This document shows positions 8,586 to 17,234 of a DNA stretch of 64,000 bases, piece after piece. Each line of letters begins with the position of its first letter. The first letter of the stretch is position 1. The DNA is from Scopulibacillus darangshiensis (GTDB lineage: Bacteria > Bacillota > Bacilli > Bacillales > Sporolactobacillaceae): the NCBI RefSeq assembly GCF_004341035.1, contig NZ_SLXK01000024.1, forward strand, positions 1 to 64,000, in the 5' to 3' direction. Under the pieces are notes generated by a model. That model was not told the DNA's origin and made no database searches. It worked only from the letters and a program-made list of their open reading frames with translations. A program made the position numbers and the translations under genes.

Positions 8586-10349
8586 TTATATCGTTACAGT
8601 TTGCTTTTCTTTTTCAACAATATCAATATGCTGAAACGATGTGACATCGAACAGACCTTTGTCAGTCAGTTTAATTTCGGGGATGACTGGCAGGCATAAA
8701 AAGGACAGCGTAAGAAAGGGATTAAAAGCAGAAGACGCTCCTACTTCCGTTAAGGCATGATGGATATCTCTTAGTTTTTCGTTAACGGCTAAATTTGGCT
8801 GATCGGATATCAGGCCAGCGATCGGCAATGGAAGGCAAGCGATAACTCGGCCATCTTTTACGACCACCATTCCGCCATTGATCTTTTTGATTTCCTCAAT
8901 AGCGATTAGCATATCTTCATCACTCATCCCTGCAACGACGAGATTGTGGGAATCGTGGGCTACCGTCGTTGCCATCGCACCCGATGTGATGTGCAAACCT
9001 TTAACAATACCAAGTCCGATATTTCCTGTTCCCTTATGCCTTTCAATCACAGTCATTTTCAGCAAATCTATCTCAGCTGACGGCGTGAAGCTGCCGTCAA
9101 TTGTTGGCACATCATCAATAACATGATTGGTTACAAGGCTGTTTGGCACAATTTCAATAATATGCGCTTTTGTGTCATCACCCAATGTGATATTCAGATC
9201 ATTTGCTGTAACATCTGGAATATTAATCGTTCCGCTTACCGCAGTTATGTCAGCCTGGTGTGCCTGGGATTCTGAAATTAAAGCACCATTTTCAGAAACT
9301 AATCGCCCCTTTTGATAGACAGACTTAATTTGAAATGTGTTCAAGTCATCTAAAACGAGAAAATTAGCTTCATAACCGGGAGCTATGGCCCCTTTATTCT
9401 TAAGATGATAGCATTCCGCAGCATTCAATGAGGCCATCTGAATGGCAGTGACGGGATCCAACCCCAATTTTACGGCCATTCTGATGTTATGGTCCACACT
9501 GCCTTCTTCAATTAAATCATCCGTATGTTTGTCATCCGTGCAAAATAGAAACCGGCGGGCGTTCCGGTCATTTACGAGGCCGATTAAAGCCCTTAAATCT
9601 TTCGGTACCGACCCTTCGCGAATCATCACATACATACCCCGAGAAAGGCGATCCTTTGCCTCATTAATAGAGACACACTCGTGGTCTGTCTGGATGCCGG
9701 CTGCTTTATACACGTTAATGGCATCCGCATCTAAGCCAGCCGCATGACCGTCAACTCGAGTGGAATGTTTAAATGTGACTAATAGCTTTTCCAGTATTTG
9801 GTCGCTTGCGTTCATAACTGCGGGATAATCCATGACTTCCGCCAAACCAAGAACGTTCTTGTGGTGATAAAATGGCTCAAGATCTTCAGCATCTAATCTT
9901 GCGCCATTGTTCTCATAGGCTGTTGCCGGAACAGAGGAAGGCAGCATAGTATAGATATCCATGCCGCAATCTACCGCATCATCAAGCATATAACGGATGC
10001 CGCCCTCGCCCGCCACGTTGGCAATCTCATGGGGATCAGTCACCGCGGTTGTTACCCCATGAGGGATCAATACTTTGGCAAATTCCTTGGGTGTTAACAT
10101 GGATGATTCGATATGAACATGGCCATCAATAAGAGCAGGAGAAATGATCTTTCCTTTTGCATCGATTGTTTTTAAGCCTTCATAATTTCCGATCCCGACA
10201 ATATAGCCATCAGTTACTGCAATATCAGCTTCCATCATGCCGCCGTTAAAAACATCAACAATTTTTCCATTTTTTATAACGAGATCAGCTTTTTTCTTCT
10301 TTCCTGCCACAGCAATTCTTCTTTTCATCCGATCTTTTGTAATCGCCAT
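8586..10349 (-). CDS. ade: Adenine deaminase
   Basis: Amidohydrolase converting adenine to hypoxanthine and ammonia for purine salvage, 587 residues (usual length 570-600). The metal-binding 'LIDGHVHIESSMLTPKEFA' segment near residue 75, the 'HGVTTAVTDPHEIANV' block, GHAAGL and the 'FCTDDKHTDDL' motif near residue 270 place it in the Ade family. The C-terminal Ade domain with GAMATTVAHDSHNL is present. It is probably active from sequence. Start ATG at 10349 after AGGGGTGATGACTG. The 5' region between it and the upstream small gene contains a terminator and a possible regulatory hairpin (10377-10461). Confidence 0.93.
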   Translation of the reverse strand: MAITKDRMKRRIAVAGKKKKADLVIKNGKIVDVFNGGMMEADIAVTDGYIVGIGNYEGLKTIDAKGKIISPALIDGHVHIESSMLTPKEFAKVLIPHGVTTAVTDPHEIANVAGEGGIRYMLDDAVDCGMDIYTMLPSSVPATAYENNGARLDAEDLEPFYHHKNVLGLAEVMDYPAVMNASDQILEKLLVTFKHSTRVDGHAAGLDADAINVYKAAGIQTDHECVSINEAKDRLSRGMYVMIREGSVPKDLRALIGLVNDRNARRFLFCTDDKHTDDLIEEGSVDHNIRMAVKLGLDPVTAIQMASLNAAECYHLKNKGAIAPGYEANFLVLDDLNTFQIKSVYQKGRLVSENGALISESQAHQADITAVSGTINIPDVTANDLNITLGDDTKAHIIEIVPNSLVTNHVIDDVPTIDGSFTPSAEIDLLKMTVIERHKGTGNIGLGIVKGLHITSGAMATTVAHDSHNLVVAGMSDEDMLIAIEEIKKINGGMVVVKDGRVIACLPLPIAGLISDQPNLAVNEKLRDIHHALTEVGASSAFNPFLTLSFLCLPVIPEIKLTDKGLFDVTSFQHIDIVEKEKQTVTI

Positions 10350-10376
10350 CAGTCATCACCCCTATAAATATATAAA

Positions 10377-10461
10377 AAACCCCGGAGAAATCGCGCCGGG
10401 GTTTGCATAGGAGGTCATTAGCCGTGTGCCTTTAAAAAATACCAACAGCTAATATTACCTC
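10377..10461 (-). promoter_or_regulatory. Structured leader and terminator upstream of ade
   Basis: Read on the minus strand, a paired element (GAGGT..ATTAGC with GCTAAT..ACCTC, arms at 10448-10461 and 10411-10422) is followed by a CCCCGG/CCGGGG terminator (10380-10401) with a T run, 28 bases before the ade start. This could be a simple terminator of the upstream 64-residue gene, or an attenuator for ade. The sequence does not match the purine aptamer core. Confidence 0.45.
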
Positions 10462-10465
10462 GTAG

Positions 10466-10660
10466 TCAAACCCTTTTACGGCGGTTTGGTAGAAACTTTT
10501 GGACCATATTTCCCAAGATTATACGAGAAAACTCTATATAATATTTTTGACCATTATAGTCCCCGGCAGAAGGGAAGTCAACCGTAGGAATTGCGGCAAT
10601 TTTTATATAATCTTGAAGATGATTGTCGATTAAAAGTTCTAACTTTTGGGAGCGGGTCAT
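10466..10660 (-). CDS. Hypothetical 64-residue protein
   Basis: I do not recognise this protein. It is a short soluble-looking polypeptide with an N-terminal amphipathic segment (QKLELLIDNHLQDYIKI), a central region with Pro, Ser and Tyr, and a basic C-terminus (PNRRKRV). No good ribosome-binding site precedes ATG 10660, which lowers confidence. A terminator lies after its stop and before ade. It may be a real small gene expressed ahead of ade. Confidence 0.4.
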   Translation of the reverse strand: MTRSQKLELLIDNHLQDYIKIAAIPTVDFPSAGDYNGQKYYIEFSRIILGNMVQKFLPNRRKRV

Positions 10661-10839
10661 AGATTGTAATAGCTGATTAAATTCAGTTATGAAGGGAGGA
10701 TACAGGTTTAGTATAATTGAAATTGTAACATTTATTTTAATAATGTTGAAAAATGAAAGAATAATTAGAAAAATATAACTTTACTAAATTTGTATCAGCG
10801 TTATAATTAAAAAAGAGGCTATCCAAGGGGGGAATTATT

Positions 10840-11007
10840 TTGTTTTCCAAGGGTGAAAAAGTGGTTTATGATGGCAACCAGTATATTTTGCTGTGGATTT
10901 ATGAAAATGAACAATGTGAAATCCAAAAGGAAGACGATATTCACAAGATTGAGCTCACCGACCTGTCGAAACTTAACCATCCGGAATTAGCGGTGTTACA
11001 TGGATAG
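10840..11007 (+). CDS. Small 55-residue acidic hypothetical protein
   Basis: An open frame of 56 codons starting at TTG 10840, preceded by AAGGGGGG (10825-10832). The product is acidic with a beta-rich look: FSKGEKVVYDGNQYILLWIY, then EIQKEDDIHKIELTDLSKL. No family recognised; no signal peptide or membrane segment. It is followed by the hairpin at 11067-11106 that it shares with pepF. The strong ribosome-binding site and the terminator support a real gene. Confidence 0.6.
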   Translation: MFSKGEKVVYDGNQYILLWIYENEQCEIQKEDDIHKIELTDLSKLNHPELAVLHG

Positions 11008-11066
11008 GGCGGGTGGTCACGAGGTCCCCTTGCCACCCCGTAGTTTAAGATATTTATTAATATGTT

Positions 11067-11106
11067 AAAAAGCCGGCGCCCCATTTCGATGGATTGCCGG
11101 CTTTTT
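11067..11106. terminator. Bidirectional terminator
   Basis: AAAAAGCCGGC and GCCGGCTTTTT arms around an 18-base loop, between the converging 55-residue gene and pepF. Confidence 0.8.
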
Positions 11107-11118
11107 CGCTTTGGTATA

Positions 11119-12915
11119 TTATTTTTCTGTCAAAGAGAGGAATTCCCGGGCATCCTTTACGCAATAGCCAATTGCAGATCTCCAGAAATCCGGTTGTGTT
11201 AAATCGACATCCAAATGTTTTTTGGCAAGATCCTCAACGGTCATGCTGCCTGTATCTCTAAGCAAAGCATCATATTTCTTAGCGAATGATGGGCCTTCTT
11301 CTAATGCTTTCACGTATATTCCGGTGCTGAACAGGTAGCCAAATGTGTATGGGAAATTGTAGAATGGCACATCAGTAATATAGAAGTGCAATTTAGACTG
11401 CCAGAAAGCGGGATGGTACGTATCGAGAGCATCGCAGTATGCTTCCTTTTGCGCTTCAAGCATGATTTCATCCAACCGGTCGCTAGTGACCAAACCTTTC
11501 TTACGCTCTTCATAAAATCGTGTTTCAAATAAGAATCGTGCATGGATGTTCATGAAAAAGGCAATGCTGCGCTGCACTTTGTCTTCGAGAAAAGCGAGGT
11601 GCTCTTCCGTTGTTGCGGCAGAGGACTTAGCAGCATCGCTGACAATCATTTCGGCGAAAGTTGATGCTGTTTCAGCAACGTTCATTGCATAATGTTGAGC
11701 CATATTTGGCAAATCATTCATAACATGCTGATGATAGGCATGACCAAGCTCATGCGCGAGAGTTGATGTATTATCCGGTGTTCCGCTGAATGTCATGAAA
11801 ATCCGTGACTCTTCTGCGATAGGAAAGCTTGTGCAAAATCCGCCTGGACGCTTTCCAAATCGGTCTTCCGCTTCAATCCAACGATTTTCAATAGCATGGG
11901 CCGCAAACTCAGCCATTTGCGGGTTGAACTTCTTGAAATGGTCGATAATAAATTCGCAAGACTCTTCATAAGTCACCTTTGTGCTGGCAGATTCCAGGGG
12001 TGCTTCAACATCAAACCATGAGAGTTTTTCCAAGCCAAGCAATTCAGCTTTACGTTCCAAAAACTTGACGAAGGTTGGTTTGCAGCTTGTAATGACATCC
12101 CACATCACGGCTAAGGTTTCATCAGTCATCCTGTTATAAGCCAATGGCTCCTTTAAAACTTTGTCCCAGCTGCGTTGTTGGTAAAGATTCAATCTGAATC
12201 CTGATAAGTGGTTGAGTGCACTTGAACAGAAATCCGATTGATTATGCCAGGCCGTCTCCCATGCAGCAAAGGCGGATTTACGTACGTTGCGGTCGCTGTC
12301 GGTTAACAAATTATCAAGCTGCCCTACGGAAAGATTCGATTCACCTTTTTCAGGATGGGTAAAAGGGATCGACATATTGCCGACAATGGTGTCGTAGAGT
12401 TCGCCCCAGCCGTGGTAGCCATCGATGGAAAGGGCGTTTACGAGCTGTTCTTGTTCAGCAGAAAGCTTTTCTTTGGCCTTGTCCCGGCTCTCATTAAGAG
12501 GGAACTGAATGTTTTTAAGTTCGTCATCCTTTAACAGCTCTTCCCAGACGGCCTGTGGTATATTGTCCATTTGATTATCTAATAATGTTGAACATGATTC
12601 GAATTGTGCTCCGAGTGTTTGTATCGTGCCATTAAGCGTCTTGGCATGTTGATCTTTAACGTCTTGAGCGTTCAGGCAGCCGATATAAGCTCCAGCTTCA
12701 ACGATTCTTTTTGAAAAGTCCTGGATTTTATGTATATTTTCTTTCCAGTTAAGCGCTTCATCAATGGTCTGCGGTGCGGATGTCTTTTTTAGATGCTGCC
12801 AATACCCCTGTAAGTCGGATTCCAAATCAACCAAGAAACGATCCAGGCTTTCAGACTCGCTGCCGCCTTTAAAGACCACATCTAAATCCCAAGTTTGATT
12901 TAAAACCTTCTCCAT
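11119..12915 (-). CDS. pepF: Oligoendopeptidase F, M3 family
   Basis: Cytoplasmic zinc metallopeptidase that degrades oligopeptides of roughly 7-17 residues, 598 residues (normal for the family). The zinc site LAHELGHAYHQH (HExxH, near residue 390) is intact, with the downstream glutamate in 'NVAETASTFAEMI' as the third ligand and a C-terminal Tyr/His-rich 'FYNFPYTFGYLFS' segment. Start ATG at 12915 after AAAGGGGTTGG. It stands alone between two terminators. Several Bacillales carry more than one PepF paralogue, so exact paralogue assignment is not possible. Confidence 0.93.
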   Translation of the reverse strand: MEKVLNQTWDLDVVFKGGSESESLDRFLVDLESDLQGYWQHLKKTSAPQTIDEALNWKENIHKIQDFSKRIVEAGAYIGCLNAQDVKDQHAKTLNGTIQTLGAQFESCSTLLDNQMDNIPQAVWEELLKDDELKNIQFPLNESRDKAKEKLSAEQEQLVNALSIDGYHGWGELYDTIVGNMSIPFTHPEKGESNLSVGQLDNLLTDSDRNVRKSAFAAWETAWHNQSDFCSSALNHLSGFRLNLYQQRSWDKVLKEPLAYNRMTDETLAVMWDVITSCKPTFVKFLERKAELLGLEKLSWFDVEAPLESASTKVTYEESCEFIIDHFKKFNPQMAEFAAHAIENRWIEAEDRFGKRPGGFCTSFPIAEESRIFMTFSGTPDNTSTLAHELGHAYHQHVMNDLPNMAQHYAMNVAETASTFAEMIVSDAAKSSAATTEEHLAFLEDKVQRSIAFFMNIHARFLFETRFYEERKKGLVTSDRLDEIMLEAQKEAYCDALDTYHPAFWQSKLHFYITDVPFYNFPYTFGYLFSTGIYVKALEEGPSFAKKYDALLRDTGSMTVEDLAKKHLDVDLTQPDFWRSAIGYCVKDAREFLSLTEK

Positions 12916-12976
12916 GCTTCCAACCCCTTTTAAAATATTTAGAAATATTTAACTGCCACCTTATTTTAACATAAAA

Positions 12977-13006
12977 AGACCCCTCTTAATGTTAAAAAGA
13001 GGGTTA
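12977..13006. terminator. Terminator of the BsuPI lipoprotein gene
   Basis: CCCTCTT/AAGAGGG hairpin; on the minus strand it is followed by TCTTTTTAT, so it ends the gene at 13013-13486. Confidence 0.75.
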
Positions 13007-13012
13007 AAAGAG

Positions 13013-13486
13013 TTATTTTACTGTAAAATTCAGAGAGGCTTGCGGTCCGTCCTCTTTTGCTGTAAGCCAAAAGGTTATTTTGTATTTGCCAGGGGATAAG
13101 TCAGAAACCTTTGAGGTGAAATCCGCTTCTTCGGCTTGTTTTAATTTAAGGTCTCCCAAAACTTGTGTGAACATGCGGTCTTTAGAGTATTGTTTGACAA
13201 GTTCGCCATCAGTTGTCTCAATTTTGTAGTCATACCTTTGAGATGTTGTGAAATGATAAGTCACGACGCGCTCGGTTTGGTTTTTTAATTTAAAATGGAA
13301 AATGGCAGTGCCGTTTTTTTGTTCGTATGTCAGTGTAGGCTCGACACTCCCTGCAGCAATACCTCCGGTCACTGGTGTATCCTCCTTTACATGTTTATCA
13401 CTGGTTTCAGAATGGTTGGCGTTTGTACATCCTGCTGTTATGATAGATAGGAGACAAAATATCAGGATCATTCTAAGGAGTTTCAT
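13013..13486 (-). CDS. Lipoprotein with BsuPI (proteinase inhibitor) domain
   Basis: A 157-residue lipoprotein: signal peptide MKLLRMILIFCLLSIITAGC with the lipobox ITAGC giving a lipidated Cys near residue 20, a short polar linker, then a beta-sandwich domain (about 45-157) of the BsuPI family, named after the intracellular proteinase inhibitor of B. subtilis. The family motif of alternating strands ending 'LSPGKYKITFWLTA' is clear. The longest frame reaches 13765, but ATG 13486 has GAGAGGAC upstream and begins the signal peptide. As an exported protein it probably does not inhibit the cytoplasmic protease; its role is unknown. Confidence 0.8.
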   Translation of the reverse strand: MKLLRMILIFCLLSIITAGCTNANHSETSDKHVKEDTPVTGGIAAGSVEPTLTYEQKNGTAIFHFKLKNQTERVVTYHFTTSQRYDYKIETTDGELVKQYSKDRMFTQVLGDLKLKQAEEADFTSKVSDLSPGKYKITFWLTAKEDGPQASLNFTVK

Positions 13487-13640
13487 GAGTATTGTCCTCT
13501 CTATATCGTCGGTTCCAACTTTTTCTTTAGTATAAATCAAAATGTGAGTATTTAAAGATTCAAATGCAAATTTGATCCATCCGTCATAGACAAGATAGGT
13601 CTTATGTCGTCTATAGAAATAAAAGAATGAGGTAAATGTT

Positions 13641-14114
13641 ATGATTAAAGTTCTCTTTGTATGTTTGGGTAATATCTGCCGCTCGCCAATGGCCGAGGCG
13701 GTTTTTCGCAATAAAGTAGAAAAGGCCGGTTTGAACAATCGCATCGTTATTGATTCAGCGGGCACGGGTGACTGGCATGTCGGCCAGCCGCCTCATGAGG
13801 GGACTCGTCAAAAGCTGGACGATAACGGTATATCATACCAGGGGATGGAGGGCCGGCAGTTGACTGGGAGTGACCTTCACGATTTCGATTATATTATCGC
13901 AATGGATGAAAGCAATGAAGAAAATATTAAGCGATTGGCCGAACGGGAAAATAAGGCGAACATTGTTAGATTTATGAGTTTGGTTGGTGATCAGCCGACA
14001 CGTAATGTTCCTGATCCTTTTTTTACAGGCAATTTTGATGAAGTTTATAATCTGATTGAAAAGGGAAGCGACGCTTTGCTTGAAAAGATTCTTTTAGAAG
14101 AGGGAGGAGATTAA
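13641..14114 (+). CDS. yfkJ: Low-molecular-weight protein-tyrosine phosphatase
   Basis: Cytoplasmic phosphotyrosine phosphatase of 157 residues (B. subtilis YfkJ is 156). The active-site loop CLGNICRS (residues 8-15, Cys nucleophile and Arg) is at the N-terminus, and the general-acid Asp sits in 'NVPDPFFTG' near residue 123. It is followed after one base by cvfC, then by yfkI-like and yfkH-like genes, so the yfkJ-yfkI-yfkH order of B. subtilis is kept with cvfC inserted. In B. subtilis this operon is a general-stress operon, but I could not place a sigma-B promoter here. Confidence 0.9.
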   Translation: MIKVLFVCLGNICRSPMAEAVFRNKVEKAGLNNRIVIDSAGTGDWHVGQPPHEGTRQKLDDNGISYQGMEGRQLTGSDLHDFDYIIAMDESNEENIKRLAERENKANIVRFMSLVGDQPTRNVPDPFFTGNFDEVYNLIEKGSDALLEKILLEEGGD

Positions 14115-14115
14115 C

Positions 14116-15237
14116 ATGAAGCTGCTGGGAATTGAACCGACACCGAGTCCGCATACGATGAAGCTGATATTGAATGATACGTTGCCGATGGGCAAAAATT
14201 ACAACTATACAAAAGAAAAAGCTGATGGCGCACCAGACCTGATTAAGGAACTTCTTAATATTGAAGGGGTTAAAGGGATGTATCATGTTGCCGATTTCAT
14301 CGCATTAGAACGTCATCCCAAATCTGATTGGGAAACCGTGTTGTCAAAGGTCAGGTCGGTTATGGGCGCGGGTGAGGAATCAGCACAAAATACCGAGAAT
14401 CAGGTGCTTAATGAAGGTTACGGGGAAACTAGGGTTTTCATTCAAATGTTTCGCCAAATACCAATGCAAGTTAAGCTCGAAGTTGATGGCGAGGAAAAAC
14501 GAGTCGGCCTGCCAGAGCGGTTTATGAATGCCATAATGGAGGCGCAAAGTGCATCGGATAACATGATCATGGAGCGGAAGTGGGTTGAACAATCTCCAAG
14601 ATACGGTGAAGCCCGTGATATTGAAATGGATGTGGCGGAGGAAATTTCTGCAGCATATGACGAAGATCGGTTGAATGAGCTGGTTAAGCAGGCTTTTTCA
14701 AAAGAGAAGGTTTATGAAGAATCAGCCCCATTTAAAAAAGTCACAATTGATATGCTAGATGACCCTGACTGGCGCAAACGGTATGCCGCCTTGGATCGAA
14801 TGGATCCGTCGCTAGGGGATTTACCTGTATTAGAAAAAGCCCTTCATGATGAAAAAGTGGCGATCCGCCGGCTCGCGGTTGTTTATTTGGGTATGCTTGA
14901 GGATCCTAAAGTGCTTCCTCATTTATATGAAGGTTTGCATGATCGAACAGTCACGGTAAGGAGAACGGCCGGCGACTGCCTGTCAGACCTTGGGGATCCA
15001 AGCGCCGTCCCAGAAATGATAAAGGCTCTTAAAGATTCAAGTCGAATTGTCAGGTGGCGTGCAGCCATGTTTTTATATGAAGTCGGGAATGAAACCGCTG
15101 TACCAGCTTTAAAAGAAGCTGAGAATGATCCCGAATTTGAGGTAGCCATGCAGATTAAAATGGCGCTCTCCAGAATAGAAGGCGGGGAAGACGCCAAGGG
15201 TTCTGTTTGGCGGCAAATGACTGAAAGCCGTAAATAA
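14116..15237 (+). CDS. cvfC: CvfC/YpgR-like protein: NifU-type domain plus HEAT repeats
   Basis: A 373-residue protein. The N-terminus (about 1-80) is a scaffold NfU/NifU N-terminal-type domain ('GIEPTPSPHTMKLILND'), a middle segment follows, and the C-terminal part (about 215-365) holds HEAT-like repeats of about 31 residues, e.g. 'DEKVAIRRLAVVYLGMLEDP' and 'DRTVTVRRTAGDCLSDLGDP'. This is the layout of Staphylococcus aureus CvfC and B. subtilis YpgR, linked to virulence regulation in the former; the molecular role is unknown. The Cys residues of true NfU proteins are absent from the N-terminal domain. It starts one base after the phosphatase stop, so the two are certainly co-translated. Confidence 0.85.
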   Translation: MKLLGIEPTPSPHTMKLILNDTLPMGKNYNYTKEKADGAPDLIKELLNIEGVKGMYHVADFIALERHPKSDWETVLSKVRSVMGAGEESAQNTENQVLNEGYGETRVFIQMFRQIPMQVKLEVDGEEKRVGLPERFMNAIMEAQSASDNMIMERKWVEQSPRYGEARDIEMDVAEEISAAYDEDRLNELVKQAFSKEKVYEESAPFKKVTIDMLDDPDWRKRYAALDRMDPSLGDLPVLEKALHDEKVAIRRLAVVYLGMLEDPKVLPHLYEGLHDRTVTVRRTAGDCLSDLGDPSAVPEMIKALKDSSRIVRWRAAMFLYEVGNETAVPALKEAENDPEFEVAMQIKMALSRIEGGEDAKGSVWRQMTESRK

Positions 15238-15684
15238 AAAAATATAATAAATTTGAATAAATGATCTAAAAGCGGGCAATATAATTATTGAAGAAGAAAG
15301 AAGTGCTTTAGGAAAAACGGATATTTTAGGGAGATGGTTCGTTTGGATAATTCAGTTATCAAAGAACAAAACCTTTGAAAGAGGGTGTCTCCGAAAGAAA
15401 AATAACCGAATGACCCAGAGAAACTAATATTTCTTCTTCAGGAGGGCTTTATCCATGCGATAAAGCCCTCTTTCCTTTTTAGGGGTCTGCCCCCTCATAA
15501 AAAAGCATAAGATAAAAATAGTGGACAAAATTGTTTAGCGGCACCCCCGCTGTATTTAGCGCTGATTAACACTATTTAGTAATCATGTGTATGGCAACTC
15601 TAATCATATTCGAGCGCAATTCTGAACAAAATAGTACCGTAATCCGTTTTTAGCGGTTACATTTTGATTTAAGGGGGTGACCAC
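15238..15684 (+). other. Intergenic region with terminator and half palindrome
   Basis: 447 bases without a convincing gene. It contains the terminator at 15442-15480, then a half copy of the AGGGGTCTGACCCC palindrome (15481-15495), and an AT-rich leader for the next gene with GGGGGTGA (15674-15681). A 14-codon frame near 15333 has no support. Confidence 0.6.
15442..15480 (+). terminator. Strong intrinsic terminator
   Basis: GAGGGCTTTAT-CCATGCG-ATAAAGCCCTC, followed by TTTCCTTTTT. It lies about 200 bases after cvfC and 200 before the YtxH-like gene, so it may end the phosphatase operon or a short RNA. Confidence 0.85.
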
Positions 15685-16275
15685 ATGAGTGCGTATCAAA
15701 AGAGTAAATTAGGAAAATTCATGCTGATTGGCGGTATCGTGGGCGCAGCAGTTTCACTTTTTGACAGGGGAACCCGCGCTTGTATTAAAAACGGAATGGG
15801 TGCGGCTAAGACAAATGGCGGAAAATTTGTATACTCTGTTCGAAATAATCCGGAGCAGGTTTCAAATTATTTTAAAACAGCCGCAAATAACCTTAAAATG
15901 GCGGCCAAAGAAGTTTCACAAGATATGAAGGAAATGGCAGAAAAGGTGAACAGTGCGAAGAACAGTACGACAGATGCCTATCGATATGCCGTTGAGGCAG
16001 GGGATGAAATATCACAGATTTCCCATAAGATCCGCAATTCGGGTCAGAGCATGATGAAGATCGATACAAGCAAGGCCGCCACTTCATCAGCTACACTGCC
16101 TTCAGCAACATCATATACAACTGAAGCATCGCAGGAACTGGCCGATTCACCGCCGACTTCTTTTGAGGCAACAACATGGGTGACACCGGAAGAAACCGAG
16201 AGCATAACATCTTTATCAACACCCGAGGAAACCATAACAACTTTATCGGTAGAAGAGGATAGACCGAACCTATAA
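15685..16275 (+). CDS. YtxH/YfkI-like stress protein
   Basis: A 196-residue protein with an N-terminal hydrophobic glycine-rich helix (KFMLIGGIVGAAVSLFD, about residues 11-27), a long helical region rich in Lys, Glu and Asn (about 50-125) and a Ser/Thr/Glu-rich disordered tail. This is the layout of YtxH-domain general-stress proteins. Position after yfkJ/cvfC and before the yfkH homologue fits B. subtilis yfkI. ATG 15685 follows AAGGGGGTGACC. Molecular function is unknown; the tail is longer than in B. subtilis. Confidence 0.65.
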   Translation: MSAYQKSKLGKFMLIGGIVGAAVSLFDRGTRACIKNGMGAAKTNGGKFVYSVRNNPEQVSNYFKTAANNLKMAAKEVSQDMKEMAEKVNSAKNSTTDAYRYAVEAGDEISQISHKIRNSGQSMMKIDTSKAATSSATLPSATSYTTEASQELADSPPTSFEATTWVTPEETESITSLSTPEETITTLSVEEDRPNL

Positions 16276-16311
16276 AGTTTGAGTTACCTGATAAAGTGAG
16301 GCGTAAAAACT

Positions 16312-17163
16312 ATGGGGAAACAACATTTTTTCACAAAAACAAAGTTTTTCTTTAAACATTTTTTCAAAAGATTTTTTGAGGATGGGACGTTAGATATTGC
16401 GGCAACATTAGCTTATTATTTTTTGTTGTCGCTTTTTCCCTTCCTCATTTTTACGTTTTCCATCATACCTTATCTGGGGATTACCCAAGATCAAGCTCTG
16501 CACTTGCTGAATAGGTATGTGCCGTCTGATGTGATGACCATTATTGAAGAAAATACCGGGCATCTTTTTAACAAGCACGGCGGTTTATTATCCATTGGTG
16601 TCATTGCGACACTGTGGCCGGCTTCCAATGCGGTAAATGCTTTGATAAGGGCCATGAACCACGCCTATGATGTAGAGGAAACCAGGTCTTTTATCGTGGC
16701 GCGGCTGCTGGCCATTGTCTTTACGATTGCCATGATCGTTGTCATTGTAGCAACTTTGGTTATCAATGTCTTTGGTCCTACTTTAGGGAAAGTTCTTTTT
16801 AGCCACTTAGACTTATCAATTGGTTTTCTCCATTTATGGAGCAATCTTAGCTTGTTGATAAGCTTTCTTATCATTATCATTGTGTTCGCCTGTATTTATA
16901 TTTTTGCCCCAAATAAAAGGCTGCGGTTTAATGAAGTCATTGTTGGCGCTGTTATTGCAGCTGTCGGCTGGCAGGCTCTTTCTTATGCCTTTTCAGTTTA
17001 TATTGACCGATATGGCTTTGGACAATATTCTGCCACGTATGGAACACTGGGAGGTATTATTATCCTGATGCTTTGGTTCTATCTTACGGCATTGATCATT
17101 GTTGTTGGAGGAGAAATTAATGCGGCTTTGGGTTTTATAAAAAAAATTCCTAGGAATAAATAA
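16312..17163 (+). CDS. yfkH: YihY/UPF0761 membrane protein (YfkH-like)
   Basis: Six-helix integral membrane protein of 283 residues in the YihY/BrkB family, formerly misannotated as RNase BN. Typical features: 'LAYYFLLSLFPFLIFTFSI' near residue 32, GLLSIGVIATLWPASNAV near residue 85, and 'YGTLGGIIILMLWFYLTALII' near the C-terminus. It lies 36 bases behind the YtxH-like gene, keeping yfkI-yfkH order. The transported substrate, if any, is not established. Confidence 0.88.
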   Translation: MGKQHFFTKTKFFFKHFFKRFFEDGTLDIAATLAYYFLLSLFPFLIFTFSIIPYLGITQDQALHLLNRYVPSDVMTIIEENTGHLFNKHGGLLSIGVIATLWPASNAVNALIRAMNHAYDVEETRSFIVARLLAIVFTIAMIVVIVATLVINVFGPTLGKVLFSHLDLSIGFLHLWSNLSLLISFLIIIIVFACIYIFAPNKRLRFNEVIVGAVIAAVGWQALSYAFSVYIDRYGFGQYSATYGTLGGIIILMLWFYLTALIIVVGGEINAALGFIKKIPRNK

Positions 17164-17234
17164 TCATTTTGTTTGAATGACGGCTATTAAGGTTATAGAT
17201 AAGTAAAAAGTCGATTTTAGAAAGGGAGTCAGTT

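Noticed and set aside
13487-13765. N-terminal 93-residue extension of the BsuPI lipoprotein
   Set aside because: A signal peptide with lipobox begins at 13486 and the extension overlaps the phosphatase gene on the other strand.
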